Positions 7,354 through 16,568 of a stretch of DNA of 36,968 nucleotides are shown one piece after another. A program made the position numbers and the translations under genes. Within the stretch, counting starts at the first letter, position 1, and every line of letters begins with the position of its first letter. The DNA comes from FEN-1297 sp964498065 (lineage in GTDB: Bacteria; Bacteroidota; Ignavibacteria; Ignavibacteriales; Ignavibacteriaceae). The DNA lies in assembly GCA_964498065.1 (NCBI GenBank), contig CAZCFZ010000036.1:1-36968 (forward strand). Direction: 5' to 3'. A model generated the notes under the pieces. It did no database searches, was not told the DNA's origin, and saw only the letters and a program-made list of their open reading frames with translations.

Positions 7354-8721
7354 ATGCAAAAAAACTCAAAGATACTTGTATGTGATGACGATGAAACCTT
7401 ATGCTACTTATTAAAAGAGCAGTTAATTGAAGAAGGATTTTCTGTTGATACTGTGTATGACGGCGGTATGGCAATAGATTCAATTAAAAGAAAAAACTAT
7501 GACCTTCTATTGCTTGACTTAAATATGCGCGACGTTCAAGGGGAAGAAGTTCTTAAGTTCGTTTCCGATTATAATTCATCAATTCAAGTTGTTATTTTAA
7601 GTGCACAATCGGAGATTAAAAATGCTATTGAGTGCATTAAATTAGGAGCTTACGACTTTATTGCCAAACCTTATAATTTTGACGAATTAATTTTAACTGT
7701 AAATAGAGCACTTGAACACAAAGATCTTTTGGTAAAAACCACGCTGCTTTCCGAGCAAGTAGATAAAAAACTTTCCACCCGAATAATAGGAAATAGTCAG
7801 GAATTACAAAGAGTAATAAGTCTTGCTAAAAAATCAGCGATTTCTGATTCCAACATCTTAATTGAAGGGGAAACCGGAACCGGTAAAGAATTAATGGCGG
7901 AATATATTCATAAACATTCTTCGCGGAACGAAATGCCTTTTGTTGTGATTAACTGTGCTTCTCTTCCCGATCAATTAATTGAAAGCGAATTGTTCGGGCA
8001 TGAAAAAGGCGCATTTACGGATGCGAAAAATACCAAACAGGGATTAGTGGAAATTGCTCACGGCGGAACTTTATTCCTCGATGAGATTGGTGAATTGAGT
8101 CTTGCCTTGCAGCCAAAGCTTTTAAGATTCCTGGAAAACGGCGAGTATAGAAGGATCGGGGGAGTTACAAATTTAACTTCAAATGTTAGAGTAATAGGCG
8201 CTACAAATAGAAACCTGCTTGAAGAAGCAGATAACAAGAACTTTAGAAGAGATTTATTATTCAGATTAAATGTAATAACGTTAACTATTCCTCCTTTGAG
8301 AGATCGAAAAGAAGATATTTTAGTACTAACAAATCATTTTTTAGAAACCAAGTCGGCAATAAGATCTCCTAAAAAACTTTCGCCGGAAGCAGAAAAAGTA
8401 TTATTAAAGTATGATTTCCCGGGCAACATAAGAGAACTGGAACATGTAATTGAAAGAGCTCTTATATTTGCCGAGGGAGAATATATTGAACCTGAAGATT
8501 TAAATTTACCAATAAATAATTACCAGGATTCTGCAAAAAAGTCTTATAGAGATTATGATGAGGATGATCGAATTATAAGCATTGAGGAATTAGAAAAAAA
8601 GCATATAGCAAAAGCATTAAAAGTAAATAGTTGGGACAGAGCTCAAACTGCCAATCAACTTGGAATAAGCCCGAAGACCCTATATACCAAAATTAAAAAG
8701 TATGAACTTAAGCAAGAATAA
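7354..8721 (+). CDS. NtrC-family sigma-54-dependent response regulator
   Basis: 455 residues in the order receiver (about 5-120, phosphoacceptor Asp55 in LLLLDLNM), AAA+ ATPase (about 148-375, Walker A GETGTGKE ending near 179) and Fis-type HTH (about 415-453, ending in GISPKTLYTKIKKY). The sigma-54 contact loop reads GAFTDA (219-224) instead of the classical GAFTGA. It should activate RNA polymerase carrying RpoN once phosphorylated. The hybrid kinase gene starts 6 nt after its stop and is the likely partner. The pilus genes beyond are plausible targets: GG-N10-G(C/T) promoter-like sequences lie before both pilus operons. There is no clear ribosome binding site, and the leader is AT-rich. 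Confidence 0.93.
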   Translation: MQKNSKILVCDDDETLCYLLKEQLIEEGFSVDTVYDGGMAIDSIKRKNYDLLLLDLNMRDVQGEEVLKFVSDYNSSIQVVILSAQSEIKNAIECIKLGAYDFIAKPYNFDELILTVNRALEHKDLLVKTTLLSEQVDKKLSTRIIGNSQELQRVISLAKKSAISDSNILIEGETGTGKELMAEYIHKHSSRNEMPFVVINCASLPDQLIESELFGHEKGAFTDAKNTKQGLVEIAHGGTLFLDEIGELSLALQPKLLRFLENGEYRRIGGVTNLTSNVRVIGATNRNLLEEADNKNFRRDLLFRLNVITLTIPPLRDRKEDILVLTNHFLETKSAIRSPKKLSPEAEKVLLKYDFPGNIRELEHVIERALIFAEGEYIEPEDLNLPINNYQDSAKKSYRDYDEDDRIISIEELEKKHIAKALKVNSWDRAQTANQLGISPKTLYTKIKKYELKQE

Positions 8722-8727
8722 TATCTA

Positions 8728-10713
8728 ATGCGTGAGCGTACAAACTTACAATACGCTCTAACAGAGCTGGCCGAATCTGAACATATTTTCATTGCTATCG
8801 CAGATAAAGATCAAAAAATTACCTGGTGCAGCAAAGGCTTTAAAAGTAATTTCGCTTCTAAAAAAATTATTGGTACAACAATTGTTAAACTATTTAACCT
8901 GCCTTCACCTATCAATTTTACTGCACATAATAGGAAATCGGTAACCTTAAATATTCCCGGTAAAAACAAAAGTCTAACGGTGTCCGGTTTTAAATCGAAA
9001 AATAAGACATCGGAATATCTTCTTAAAATAGAACAAATAGAGACACGAAAGAAAATAAACAATATAGAGCCGGCAAAGAAAAATATAGATTTACAGTTTC
9101 CAAAAGAACTTCAGCAGATACTTACCTTGCTGGTTAAAGAAAAATCATTATCACATTTATCCGAAGAGATTTTAAAGAAATCAGCAGATTTAAGTAAAAG
9201 TTTTTTCGGGATGGTAGTTTTTCTTGATGAGGATAACAAAAAATCAGATTTCATATTTTATGATCCGGGCAAAGAACTAACAAATAAGAAGGAGTTGGAA
9301 AAAGAAACACAAAGCAATTTACAATTCATAAATAAATGGCTGGACCGAAACAAACACACCTTAATAGTTCTAAACCGGCAGGAAAATATCGGTTATAATT
9401 TAGCTTTACTATTCCAATGTAAAACCCTCGCAATCTCACCGTGCTTTTTTGACAACAAATTGCTGGCATCAATAATAGTTGGGAAAAAAAATAATTATTA
9501 TGATGAGTTGGAGATTAATTATTTAGAGCAATTTGCTGCACTGCTCTCATTTGCAATAAGCAGCATACGTACAAGAGAATTGAATACCGCACTGGAAAAC
9601 CGTCTTCTTCAAGCACAGAAATTGGAAACAATCGGAAAATTAAGCAGCGGCATGGCACATGATTTCAGCAATTTGCTCTCAAGCATCTTCGGAAGCTTAA
9701 ATTTATTAAAGAAAAAAATTCCGGAAAAAGAAGATGTTTACCGTTTACTGGATAATATAGAAAATTGCTCAATCCGGGCAAAGGATTTAACAAAGGGTTT
9801 GCTTTCTTTTGGTAAACCTACTCCTAAAAGAAAGGAGCTGATTAAACCGAATATTTTATTAACGGAAATTTCAAAGGTTATAACACAAACATTTCCGGCT
9901 AAAATTTCATTTAAAGGTAATTTTGAAAAAAATCTTTATGACATGCTGGGAAATGCAACTGAAATATATCAAGTCCTGCTCAATTTATGTGTAAATGCAA
10001 AAGAAGCGATTGACGGAAAAGGTGAAATTACACTTACTGCAAAAAATTTAACAGTTAATAAATCGAATCAAGTAAATTATCCTTTATTAAATACGGGCAA
10101 TTATATTTCGTTTTCTATACATGATACGGGAGCAGGAATCAGCGAAGACAATTTGACCAAGATTTTCGATCCTTATTTTTCAACAAAGGACAAAAAAACA
10201 GGCTCTGGCTCAGGACTGGGCTTGTATGTAACTTACGGGATCATTAAAGCACATAACGGGCATATCGAGGTTTCAAGCATCCTAAATGAAGGAACAACAT
10301 TCGATGTTTATATCCCTGCGTATGAACCAACGGCTGTAAGCAAATCTTCTCCTACAGAAAAGATTATTTTGCTAGCTGATGACGAAATAATGCTAAGAGA
10401 TTTATTGGCGGAACTTTTAGAATCGTACGGCTACAATATTATAAAAGTTTCAACTGGTTTGGAAGCTTTAAAAATTCTCACCGAGGAAATAAAAGTAGAT
10501 TTAGCTATTATTGATTACAATATGCCTGAAATGAACGGTATTGATTGTATAGAAAAGATAAGAGATTTGAAAATAAAAACACCCATAATTTTATCATCGG
10601 GCAGCCTTACTTTGGCAGAGGAAATAGACAGCAGGAAAATGAGGATAAGCGGTGTACTATCAAAACCATATGAATTTGAGACAATGCTGGCTACTATTCA
10701 AAAACTAATCTAA
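8728..10713 (+). CDS. Cytoplasmic hybrid sensor histidine kinase (PAS, GAF-like, HisKA, HATPase, REC)
   Basis: 661 residues and no membrane segment, so the kinase is probably soluble. The order is a PAS-like domain (about 10-105), a GAF-like domain (about 130-277), a HisKA helix with His311 in MAHDFSNLL (the NtrB-like H-box form), and an ATPase domain. The ATPase domain has NLCVNAKEAI (N box), HDTGAGIS (G1) and GSGSGLGLYV (G2). A C-terminal receiver (about 543-661) has Asp596 in AIIDYNMPEMNG. A soluble kinase with PAS and GAF inputs suggests a cytoplasmic cue such as redox state or a small ligand. It lies directly after the NtrC-type regulator gene. Its 3' end overlaps the next, opposing gene by 9 nt. 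Confidence 0.93.
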   Translation: MRERTNLQYALTELAESEHIFIAIADKDQKITWCSKGFKSNFASKKIIGTTIVKLFNLPSPINFTAHNRKSVTLNIPGKNKSLTVSGFKSKNKTSEYLLKIEQIETRKKINNIEPAKKNIDLQFPKELQQILTLLVKEKSLSHLSEEILKKSADLSKSFFGMVVFLDEDNKKSDFIFYDPGKELTNKKELEKETQSNLQFINKWLDRNKHTLIVLNRQENIGYNLALLFQCKTLAISPCFFDNKLLASIIVGKKNNYYDELEINYLEQFAALLSFAISSIRTRELNTALENRLLQAQKLETIGKLSSGMAHDFSNLLSSIFGSLNLLKKKIPEKEDVYRLLDNIENCSIRAKDLTKGLLSFGKPTPKRKELIKPNILLTEISKVITQTFPAKISFKGNFEKNLYDMLGNATEIYQVLLNLCVNAKEAIDGKGEITLTAKNLTVNKSNQVNYPLLNTGNYISFSIHDTGAGISEDNLTKIFDPYFSTKDKKTGSGSGLGLYVTYGIIKAHNGHIEVSSILNEGTTFDVYIPAYEPTAVSKSSPTEKIILLADDEIMLRDLLAELLESYGYNIIKVSTGLEALKILTEEIKVDLAIIDYNMPEMNGIDCIEKIRDLKIKTPIILSSGSLTLAEEIDSRKMRISGVLSKPYEFETMLATIQKLI

Positions 10714-11385
10714 TGGTTCCTTAATTTTATCATCACATTCAACCATCTTTATATTCTTAACATAATCGGCAAAGACAGGTTTTTTAATTGAATTAAGTTG
10801 GTTAAGAACATCATTTATTTCTTTAACAGCGGATTCAATATATGCAAGTCTTTTTAATATTGAATCTTTTGACAACTCTTCTTTTTTCAATTCTCTTTTT
10901 ATAGCAGCTGTTGAAAGGCTCATCAAAGTAAGCGGCTGTTTTATTTTATGATTAGCGGTTACAACAGTTGCAGCGAATGTGTTTTTCTGTTCTGCTTCAA
11001 TTAATAACTTATGCGCCTCTACTAATTTGAGTGCAGAATTTACTCTGGCAACCAGTTCAATTCTATTGAACGGCTTCTTTATATAATCGAATGCACCCGC
11101 CTCTAGTCCTTCTTTTGTATCTTCCGCACCTGACTTAGCCGTAACAAGTATGATCGGTATATTAGAAGTAGATGGTTCCTTTGTTAATGTTTTTAATACA
11201 TCTAAACCCGATATTTCAGGCATCATTACATCTAATAGAATTAAATCAGGCAAATTACTTAATGCCTTATCAATTGCTGTTTTACCGTCGTATGCGGTTA
11301 TAACCTCAAACCCTTCACGCTCAAGCCTATCTTGAAGCATAAAAACATTTTCCGGCAAGTCATCTACTACAAGTATTTTTTTCAT
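10705..11385 (-). CDS. Response regulator with a C-terminal HisKA-like dimerisation stub
   Basis: 226 residues. Residues 1-120 form a standard receiver with Asp52 in LILLDVMMP and the conserved Lys in YIKKPFN. A helical stretch follows, containing NHKIKQPLTLMSL with His146. It resembles an H-box (HExxxPL) of a kinase dimerisation domain, but no ATP-binding domain follows and the protein ends with helices. It could accept phosphate from the neighbouring kinase or dimerise with it. It may equally be a domain remnant kept only for dimerisation. It lies 1 nt downstream of the giant hybrid kinase gene. Confidence 0.85.
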   Translation of the reverse strand: MKKILVVDDLPENVFMLQDRLEREGFEVITAYDGKTAIDKALSNLPDLILLDVMMPEISGLDVLKTLTKEPSTSNIPIILVTAKSGAEDTKEGLEAGAFDYIKKPFNRIELVARVNSALKLVEAHKLLIEAEQKNTFAATVVTANHKIKQPLTLMSLSTAAIKRELKKEELSKDSILKRLAYIESAVKEINDVLNQLNSIKKPVFADYVKNIKMVECDDKIKEPLD

Positions 11386-11386
11386 T

Positions 11387-14300
11387 TCAGCTAATCTTTA
11401 ATTTTGAAAACAGTCTCTCAATTTTAAAAGCAAGAACACCGGAGTTCACTGGCTTTGCTATATAATCGTTAAAGCCGTTTCTTAATATAACAGCTTTATC
11501 ACCCAGCATAGCTTTTGCAGTAACTGCAAATACAGGTATTTTCGCCCATTGATCATTTTGTCTTATCCTATGTAAAGTCTGAAATCCATCCATTCCGGGC
11601 ATCATAATATCCAGCAGTATTAAATCCGGGATTTTTTGCTCCAATGCTTTTATACATTCTGTACCGCTTTTCGCCAGTGATGTTCTGCAATAGCAAGCTT
11701 GTACTATTTCATTTATTGTAAAGAGAGTATCAGCATCGTCATCAACGATTAAAACTTCTCCATGATACGATTTATCTGGTACTTCATCGATAGATTGTTC
11801 CTCAATATTTATTTGATCTTCTACAAGCCCAACTGATTCTTGGCTATACTTATAATCCTCTTGAATTTTTAACCTATCTCTGACAACTTTTAATACATCA
11901 AGAGGGTGCCCTTTCGATTTGATTGTAATATCCTCGACAATATTGTTGAGAGAATTTCTTTCTTCCTCGGTTAGATCTTTTGCAGTACTAATAATAATTG
12001 GAATATGCTTTGTGTCCCGATTGGATTTTAACTTATAAGACAGTGTAATGCCGTCGACATTAGGCATTATCAGATCCAGAATTATCAAGTCCGGCTGAAC
12101 TTCCAGTATTTTACTAAAAGCAAGCTCGCTATCTTTTATATATTCAATTCTAATGTTGTCATCTTTAAATGCATTTTTAAATTTATCGAACTCCAGTTCA
12201 TCATCATCAACAAGCACAATTTTCTCAATTTTCTTTTGTGCTAGATTTTCAAGTCTATCAAATGCCGACAGCAGCTTTTCCGGTGAAATAGGTTTGACAA
12301 AATATTCATATGCATTTAATCCAACGCCTAAATTTTTATCGCTGAGTATTGATATTAAAATTACCGGAATATCTTTAGTAATTGGATCATTCTTCAATTC
12401 GCGTAATACCATCCAGCCGTCTTTTTCCGGCATCATAACATCGAGTGTTATTGCAAAAGGCTGCAGTTTTATTGCTTTTTGAACGCCTTCGTCTCCGTTA
12501 GATGCATAAGCAATTTCATACCCCTTAGTTATTAAATATTGACCGATAGTGTAACGAACTTCCGGATCATCGTCAATAATTAATATTGGATTCTTATGAT
12601 TCTTTATAAGAGTGCGGACGTTGATTTTTGCTGCTTTATATATTTCATGTGTTTTTATAAAATTTAAAGGAATGATAAAAGTAAATATTGAACCTTTATG
12701 CAATTCGCTTTTTAATGTTAAACTGCCGCCAAGCAGTTCGGCAATTTTTTTACATATAGCCAATCCTAATCCCGTTCCGTTATACTTTCTCGCCGTCGAA
12801 GTATCAAGTTGGCGGAATTCTTCGAATATAACGGCCTGATCTTTTTCGGATATACCTATACCTGAATCAATTACTTCAAATTTTAACTGTTTATTGTCAA
12901 TTGTAGATACGTGTAATTCAACAGAACCTCTTTCCGTAAACTTAACTGCGTTACCAAGCAAATTAAATAATACTTGAGTAATTTTGTTACGATCGGTACT
13001 GATGATAATGCCTGTATTTATGCTTTTAATTAATTTAAATGCAATTTCTTTTTGGGAAGCAAGAGGAAGAATAGAATTTTCAAGATCTTTTAGCAGCTCA
13101 TCCAGCGGTACTTCTTCGCTGTGAATTTCCATTTTGCCGGCTTCTATTTTGGAAAGATCCAAAATGTCGTTAATTAAATTCATCAATCTCTTACCGCTTT
13201 TTAATACTACTTCCATTCTTTCGCGATTTTTGCCCCGGAGATTTCTATCCTCCAAAATCAATTCTGTTAAACCAAGTATGGAGTTCATCGGAGTTCTCAA
13301 TTCATGAGACATGCTGGCTAAAAAATGAGATTTTAATCTTGTACCTTCTTCAGCTTTTTCTTTTTGAATCTCAAGCTCATCAGCTTTCTCTTTAAGCTGA
13401 TTATGCAGTTCCAATAGTGTTTCATTTTGTCTTTTTACTTGAATATTTTGCTTCTGATAATCATCATTCAGATTTTTTAACTCGACTACCAAATTTTCCA
13501 ATTGAACCAAGGCCATTGCATTTGTTAATCCTATAGCTAATTGTTCCTTAATTTTCGACAAATATTCCCTTGCCTCAATTGATGGATTGCTAATTGACCC
13601 CAATTCGAGAATTGCTATTACTTTATTATTATAAATAATGGGCTGAATTAATACACTTTTAATTTCAAGTGAAATTACACCTGTTGAAATTACCGGGAGA
13701 CTTTCTTTAGAAGTTATTTCAATGGTTTCATGGTTTTGAAGTATAGACTCCAGAACTTCAGATTTGTCGTGAAGTGAAAATTCCTTAGTAAGCCCGTATG
13801 TGCTGATCAGATTCAGTTTGTTATCTTCAATAGTATATAATGCGCCGATAGTAAAATCACAGGTTTTTATTATTTTTTTAAGAACTGCTTCCGATATTTC
13901 ATTAAGAGTTGGATTTTTATTTATTAAAGTAATAAACTCCGAATATTCATTTTTAGATTTTTCATTCTTTTGAAGTTCATCAAGCATCGTATTAAAAGCC
14001 CCTGCCAGTTCTCCCAATTCATCTTTGCTTTTAACGTCAATTTTATATTGAAAGTTTCCGTCTTTAGTTGTTTTTGTAGCGTTACTAAGTTGAGTTATTT
14101 GTTTTCTTATTTTATCCGTAAAAACCAAAGTAAGTATAAGTGATAATATTAATCCGGCTAGTCCAATTATACCAAGTAAATATTTTACACTTGTCCTTAA
14201 ATCTGCAACTTCGTTAAGATTTGTAAATATCAAAAACTGAATTTGGCTATGCGGAATAAAATCTAAAGATGGTTTATAGATAGTTGCTAAAATATCTGCC

Positions 14301-14926
14301 GATTCACTTTGTGCCGAATAAATATCGAAATTATGTTTATTATTTAAATCTTTGCTGGCATTTTTTAAAACAACCAATAGCTTTTGATTTGCCAACTCAT
14401 TAGAAATTTCTGTTGGAGAACCTTTCCAGACTACCGCAACTTCTGCATTAATTTTGCCTGAAATATTATTTAAAAAACTACTGGATAAAATTCTTCCATA
14501 ATAATAAGTTTTATTATTAGGTAATTTAGCACTTTCAATTACCGCCAAAGGATTGTCTTTGATAAAATCTTGTATAGTTAATGTAGAATTCGGGAAATAT
14601 ACATTACTATTATATATCTTGTCCTGAATTTTAGTAGTATCATTACTTCCCGTGTTGAAAATAAAATCTAAATTTTTTGTTTTGGAATTCTGACTTTTAA
14701 AAACCTCAGCAATATTGTTATTTGCTAAATAATAAAATTCACTCTCGGCGTCCTGCATCATGCTTCTGAAAGTATAAATAAATTCGTTTGCAGAGTTTAA
14801 AAGGTATTTGGATTGCTGTGATGAAAGGACATTATACATTATCGAATAATAAGCTATCGCAGAGCTTACCAAAATTATTGCTACTATAGCAAAGTTAATC
14901 AACAAGATGCGAAGGCTTATTTTCAT
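11387..14926 (-). CDS. Membrane-bound hybrid histidine kinase with three receiver domains
   Basis: 1179 residues. A membrane helix at about 8-30, an extracytoplasmic sensor region (about 31-245) and a second helix (about 247-269) are followed by a HAMP domain. Then come a GAF-like domain (about 330-475), a coiled coil (about 475-535), HisKA with His541 in SHELRTPMN, and an ATPase domain (NLLGNAVKFT, DSGIGIS, GTGLGLAICKKI). Three receivers follow with Asp829, Asp951 and Asp1106 (LDVMMPEKDG, LDLIMPNVDG, LDIMMPGMDG). The middle receiver and its neighbour are closely spaced and the third follows a linker. No HPt domain is visible, so any relay must end on a separate protein or on the stand-alone receivers beside it. 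It is sandwiched between two receiver genes with 1-3 nt gaps, in the same direction as the pilus genes. Confidence 0.93.
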   Translation of the reverse strand: MKISLRILLINFAIVAIILVSSAIAYYSIMYNVLSSQQSKYLLNSANEFIYTFRSMMQDAESEFYYLANNNIAEVFKSQNSKTKNLDFIFNTGSNDTTKIQDKIYNSNVYFPNSTLTIQDFIKDNPLAVIESAKLPNNKTYYYGRILSSSFLNNISGKINAEVAVVWKGSPTEISNELANQKLLVVLKNASKDLNNKHNFDIYSAQSESADILATIYKPSLDFIPHSQIQFLIFTNLNEVADLRTSVKYLLGIIGLAGLILSLILTLVFTDKIRKQITQLSNATKTTKDGNFQYKIDVKSKDELGELAGAFNTMLDELQKNEKSKNEYSEFITLINKNPTLNEISEAVLKKIIKTCDFTIGALYTIEDNKLNLISTYGLTKEFSLHDKSEVLESILQNHETIEITSKESLPVISTGVISLEIKSVLIQPIIYNNKVIAILELGSISNPSIEAREYLSKIKEQLAIGLTNAMALVQLENLVVELKNLNDDYQKQNIQVKRQNETLLELHNQLKEKADELEIQKEKAEEGTRLKSHFLASMSHELRTPMNSILGLTELILEDRNLRGKNRERMEVVLKSGKRLMNLINDILDLSKIEAGKMEIHSEEVPLDELLKDLENSILPLASQKEIAFKLIKSINTGIIISTDRNKITQVLFNLLGNAVKFTERGSVELHVSTIDNKQLKFEVIDSGIGISEKDQAVIFEEFRQLDTSTARKYNGTGLGLAICKKIAELLGGSLTLKSELHKGSIFTFIIPLNFIKTHEIYKAAKINVRTLIKNHKNPILIIDDDPEVRYTIGQYLITKGYEIAYASNGDEGVQKAIKLQPFAITLDVMMPEKDGWMVLRELKNDPITKDIPVILISILSDKNLGVGLNAYEYFVKPISPEKLLSAFDRLENLAQKKIEKIVLVDDDELEFDKFKNAFKDDNIRIEYIKDSELAFSKILEVQPDLIILDLIMPNVDGITLSYKLKSNRDTKHIPIIISTAKDLTEEERNSLNNIVEDITIKSKGHPLDVLKVVRDRLKIQEDYKYSQESVGLVEDQINIEEQSIDEVPDKSYHGEVLIVDDDADTLFTINEIVQACYCRTSLAKSGTECIKALEQKIPDLILLDIMMPGMDGFQTLHRIRQNDQWAKIPVFAVTAKAMLGDKAVILRNGFNDYIAKPVNSGVLAFKIERLFSKLKIS

Positions 14927-14929
14927 GGC

Positions 14930-15295
14930 TTAAGAATCTCTTTGAAGTACTTTTCTGATGGTTATTAGTAGTTCATCAAAATCATACGGCTTGCTTATAA
15001 AATCCGTAGCCCCTAATTTAGCCGAATCTATAGCGCTTTTAACATCAGCATAAGCCGTTAGAACAATTACTTTTGATTTAATTTCTTTACTTTTTAGCTC
15101 CTTCAGTACATCAAAGCCATCCTTACCGGGCATTTTAAGATCTAAAAGAATAAGATCGGCAGGTTTTTTATTTAAATGTTCAAAAGCATCGTTACCGTCG
15201 TTTATATATTCTGCATCATATCCTACTTCTGCTAACTCCTCTTTTAACACTGTGCACAGGTTAATATCATCATCTATGATTAATATTGATTCCAT
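14930..15295 (-). CDS. Single-domain response regulator (CheY-like)
   Basis: 121 residues, a receiver only. The acidic pair is in IDDDINLC, the phosphoacceptor is Asp52 in LILLDLKMPGKDG, the Thr is in VLTAYAD, and the Lys is in FISKPYDFDELL. With no output domain it must act by binding a partner, as CheY-type proteins do on flagella and some type IV pilus motors. It starts only 10 nt after the secretin stop and ends 3 nt before the giant hybrid kinase gene, so it is very probably part of the pilus transcript. Its tail YDFDELLITIRKVLQ resembles the receiver of the NtrC-type regulator at 7354, which suggests shared ancestry or a shared kinase. Confidence 0.92.
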   Translation of the reverse strand: MESILIIDDDINLCTVLKEELAEVGYDAEYINDGNDAFEHLNKKPADLILLDLKMPGKDGFDVLKELKSKEIKSKVIVLTAYADVKSAIDSAKLGATDFISKPYDFDELLITIRKVLQRDS

Positions 15296-15305
15296 TTGTC
15301 ATCTG

Positions 15306-16553
15306 TTATTGGTCATTGTTAGGATTTTTACTGGTCTGAGATTGTAATTGTTTAATCCTTTCTCTCTCAAGTTGCAGTTCATCTTTTAATGGCGTAGTTG
15401 ACTGAGGAGTAGCTAATCTTTGCTGAATTGAAGGAACAAGGTCCGCTTTAATTAATATAACCAATTCTTTTTTATTTACTACGTTATCTTCATAACCAAA
15501 AATATATCTCAGCCCGAAAAACCACCAAGGCAGATCTTTCAAAAACGGCACGCCTGCGCGAATCTTTGATGTTTGATTAAAGAATAATCCGCCTATCACA
15601 GTCTCCTCACCGTTCAACAATACTACTTTAGTATCGGCAGCAGTTTTATTAATAATAGTTTGAGTCGGATCCGGAACAAAAGAACTTCTTTCTACATGAA
15701 TTTTAAGCAAAATATAACTAACTCCATTTTGCTGTAAAATGTATGGAGTAACAGTAACAATGGAACCAATTGAATAAAACTTTTGAATTATGTTTCCGGA
15801 AAAATCTTTCTGATTAATTGCTATATCCTGGCCATCTTGCAAATGAGCTTCCGTTCCATCTAAAACCGTAACATTTGGGCTGGTTATTATTTCACCGGCA
15901 TTGTTATTTTCAAAAAATTTGAATATAGCTGTTGCAGTTCCGTAAAAACTACCGGCATTAAAACTGGAATTTCCGTAAACATTGAAATCTTGCTGCGTTT
16001 TGGGATTGGTAATTGCAGTAGCAGATATCGAAGTAGAATCCGGAGAAAAACTGAATGAATTTACACCAAGACTAAGTCCTGATTTAGTAAACAAACTTTG
16101 CCAATTCATACCTAATTGCTTTTCTTTTGCAACATCAGCCTCAAAAAATACGGCTGAAATTTTTACTTCCTTGGCTGTTATTGGAACATAAGTAGCTGTA
16201 GCTTGTTGAGATAGATTATCCGAAGGTCTTTTAATAATAATTATATCCGGTTTTTCTTCGTACATTAAGCCTTCCATTTTGACAAGAACAACCATAGCCT
16301 TAAAATAATTCATATTGTTAATATTAAGCCCAATTGCAGAATCTATTTTTACAACCGAGACTATTTTCTTTCCCGTCATTTTTTCACTCACTTTGCTTAG
16401 CAACGCGATTGCCTGGTTAAATGAAATGTTGGAGGAAAGGGAAATAAGTTCTTCGGGATTTTGGCTCCTTAGAGTTTTTTCCAAATACTCTTGAGAGAAA
16501 ATCTGTGCTGATAAAATCATCGTAATTATTGCTGTAAAAATTATTGTTTTCAT
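15306..16553 (-). CDS. Short secretin-family outer-membrane channel protein (GspD/PilQ-like)
   Basis: 415 residues, against 600-750 for typical PilQ or GspD. A signal peptide (MKTIIFTAIITMILSAQIFS) is followed by one or two small N domains (about 20-190). The secretin core (about 205-375) contains VLDGTEAHLQDGQDI, then GEETVIGGLFFNQTSKIRAGVPFLKDLP near the end, which is the characteristic lip and beta-barrel motif. The hydrophilic tail (about 380-415) is Gln-rich and helical. No AMIN peptidoglycan-binding domain is seen. It should form the outer-membrane pore for the pilus or secretion fibre. It follows the PilO-like gene at 15 nt spacing and precedes the CheY-like gene at 10 nt. Confidence 0.87.
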   Translation of the reverse strand: MKTIIFTAIITMILSAQIFSQEYLEKTLRSQNPEELISLSSNISFNQAIALLSKVSEKMTGKKIVSVVKIDSAIGLNINNMNYFKAMVVLVKMEGLMYEEKPDIIIIKRPSDNLSQQATATYVPITAKEVKISAVFFEADVAKEKQLGMNWQSLFTKSGLSLGVNSFSFSPDSTSISATAITNPKTQQDFNVYGNSSFNAGSFYGTATAIFKFFENNNAGEIITSPNVTVLDGTEAHLQDGQDIAINQKDFSGNIIQKFYSIGSIVTVTPYILQQNGVSYILLKIHVERSSFVPDPTQTIINKTAADTKVVLLNGEETVIGGLFFNQTSKIRAGVPFLKDLPWWFFGLRYIFGYEDNVVNKKELVILIKADLVPSIQQRLATPQSTTPLKDELQLERERIKQLQSQTSKNPNNDQ

Positions 16554-16568
16554 ATTGCATTCTCTCTT

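Noticed and set aside
12153..12482. Plus-strand frame of 109 codons, rich in Ser, Phe and Leu, inside the giant hybrid kinase gene
   Set aside because: It is a complementary-strand shadow of receiver-domain coding sequence.
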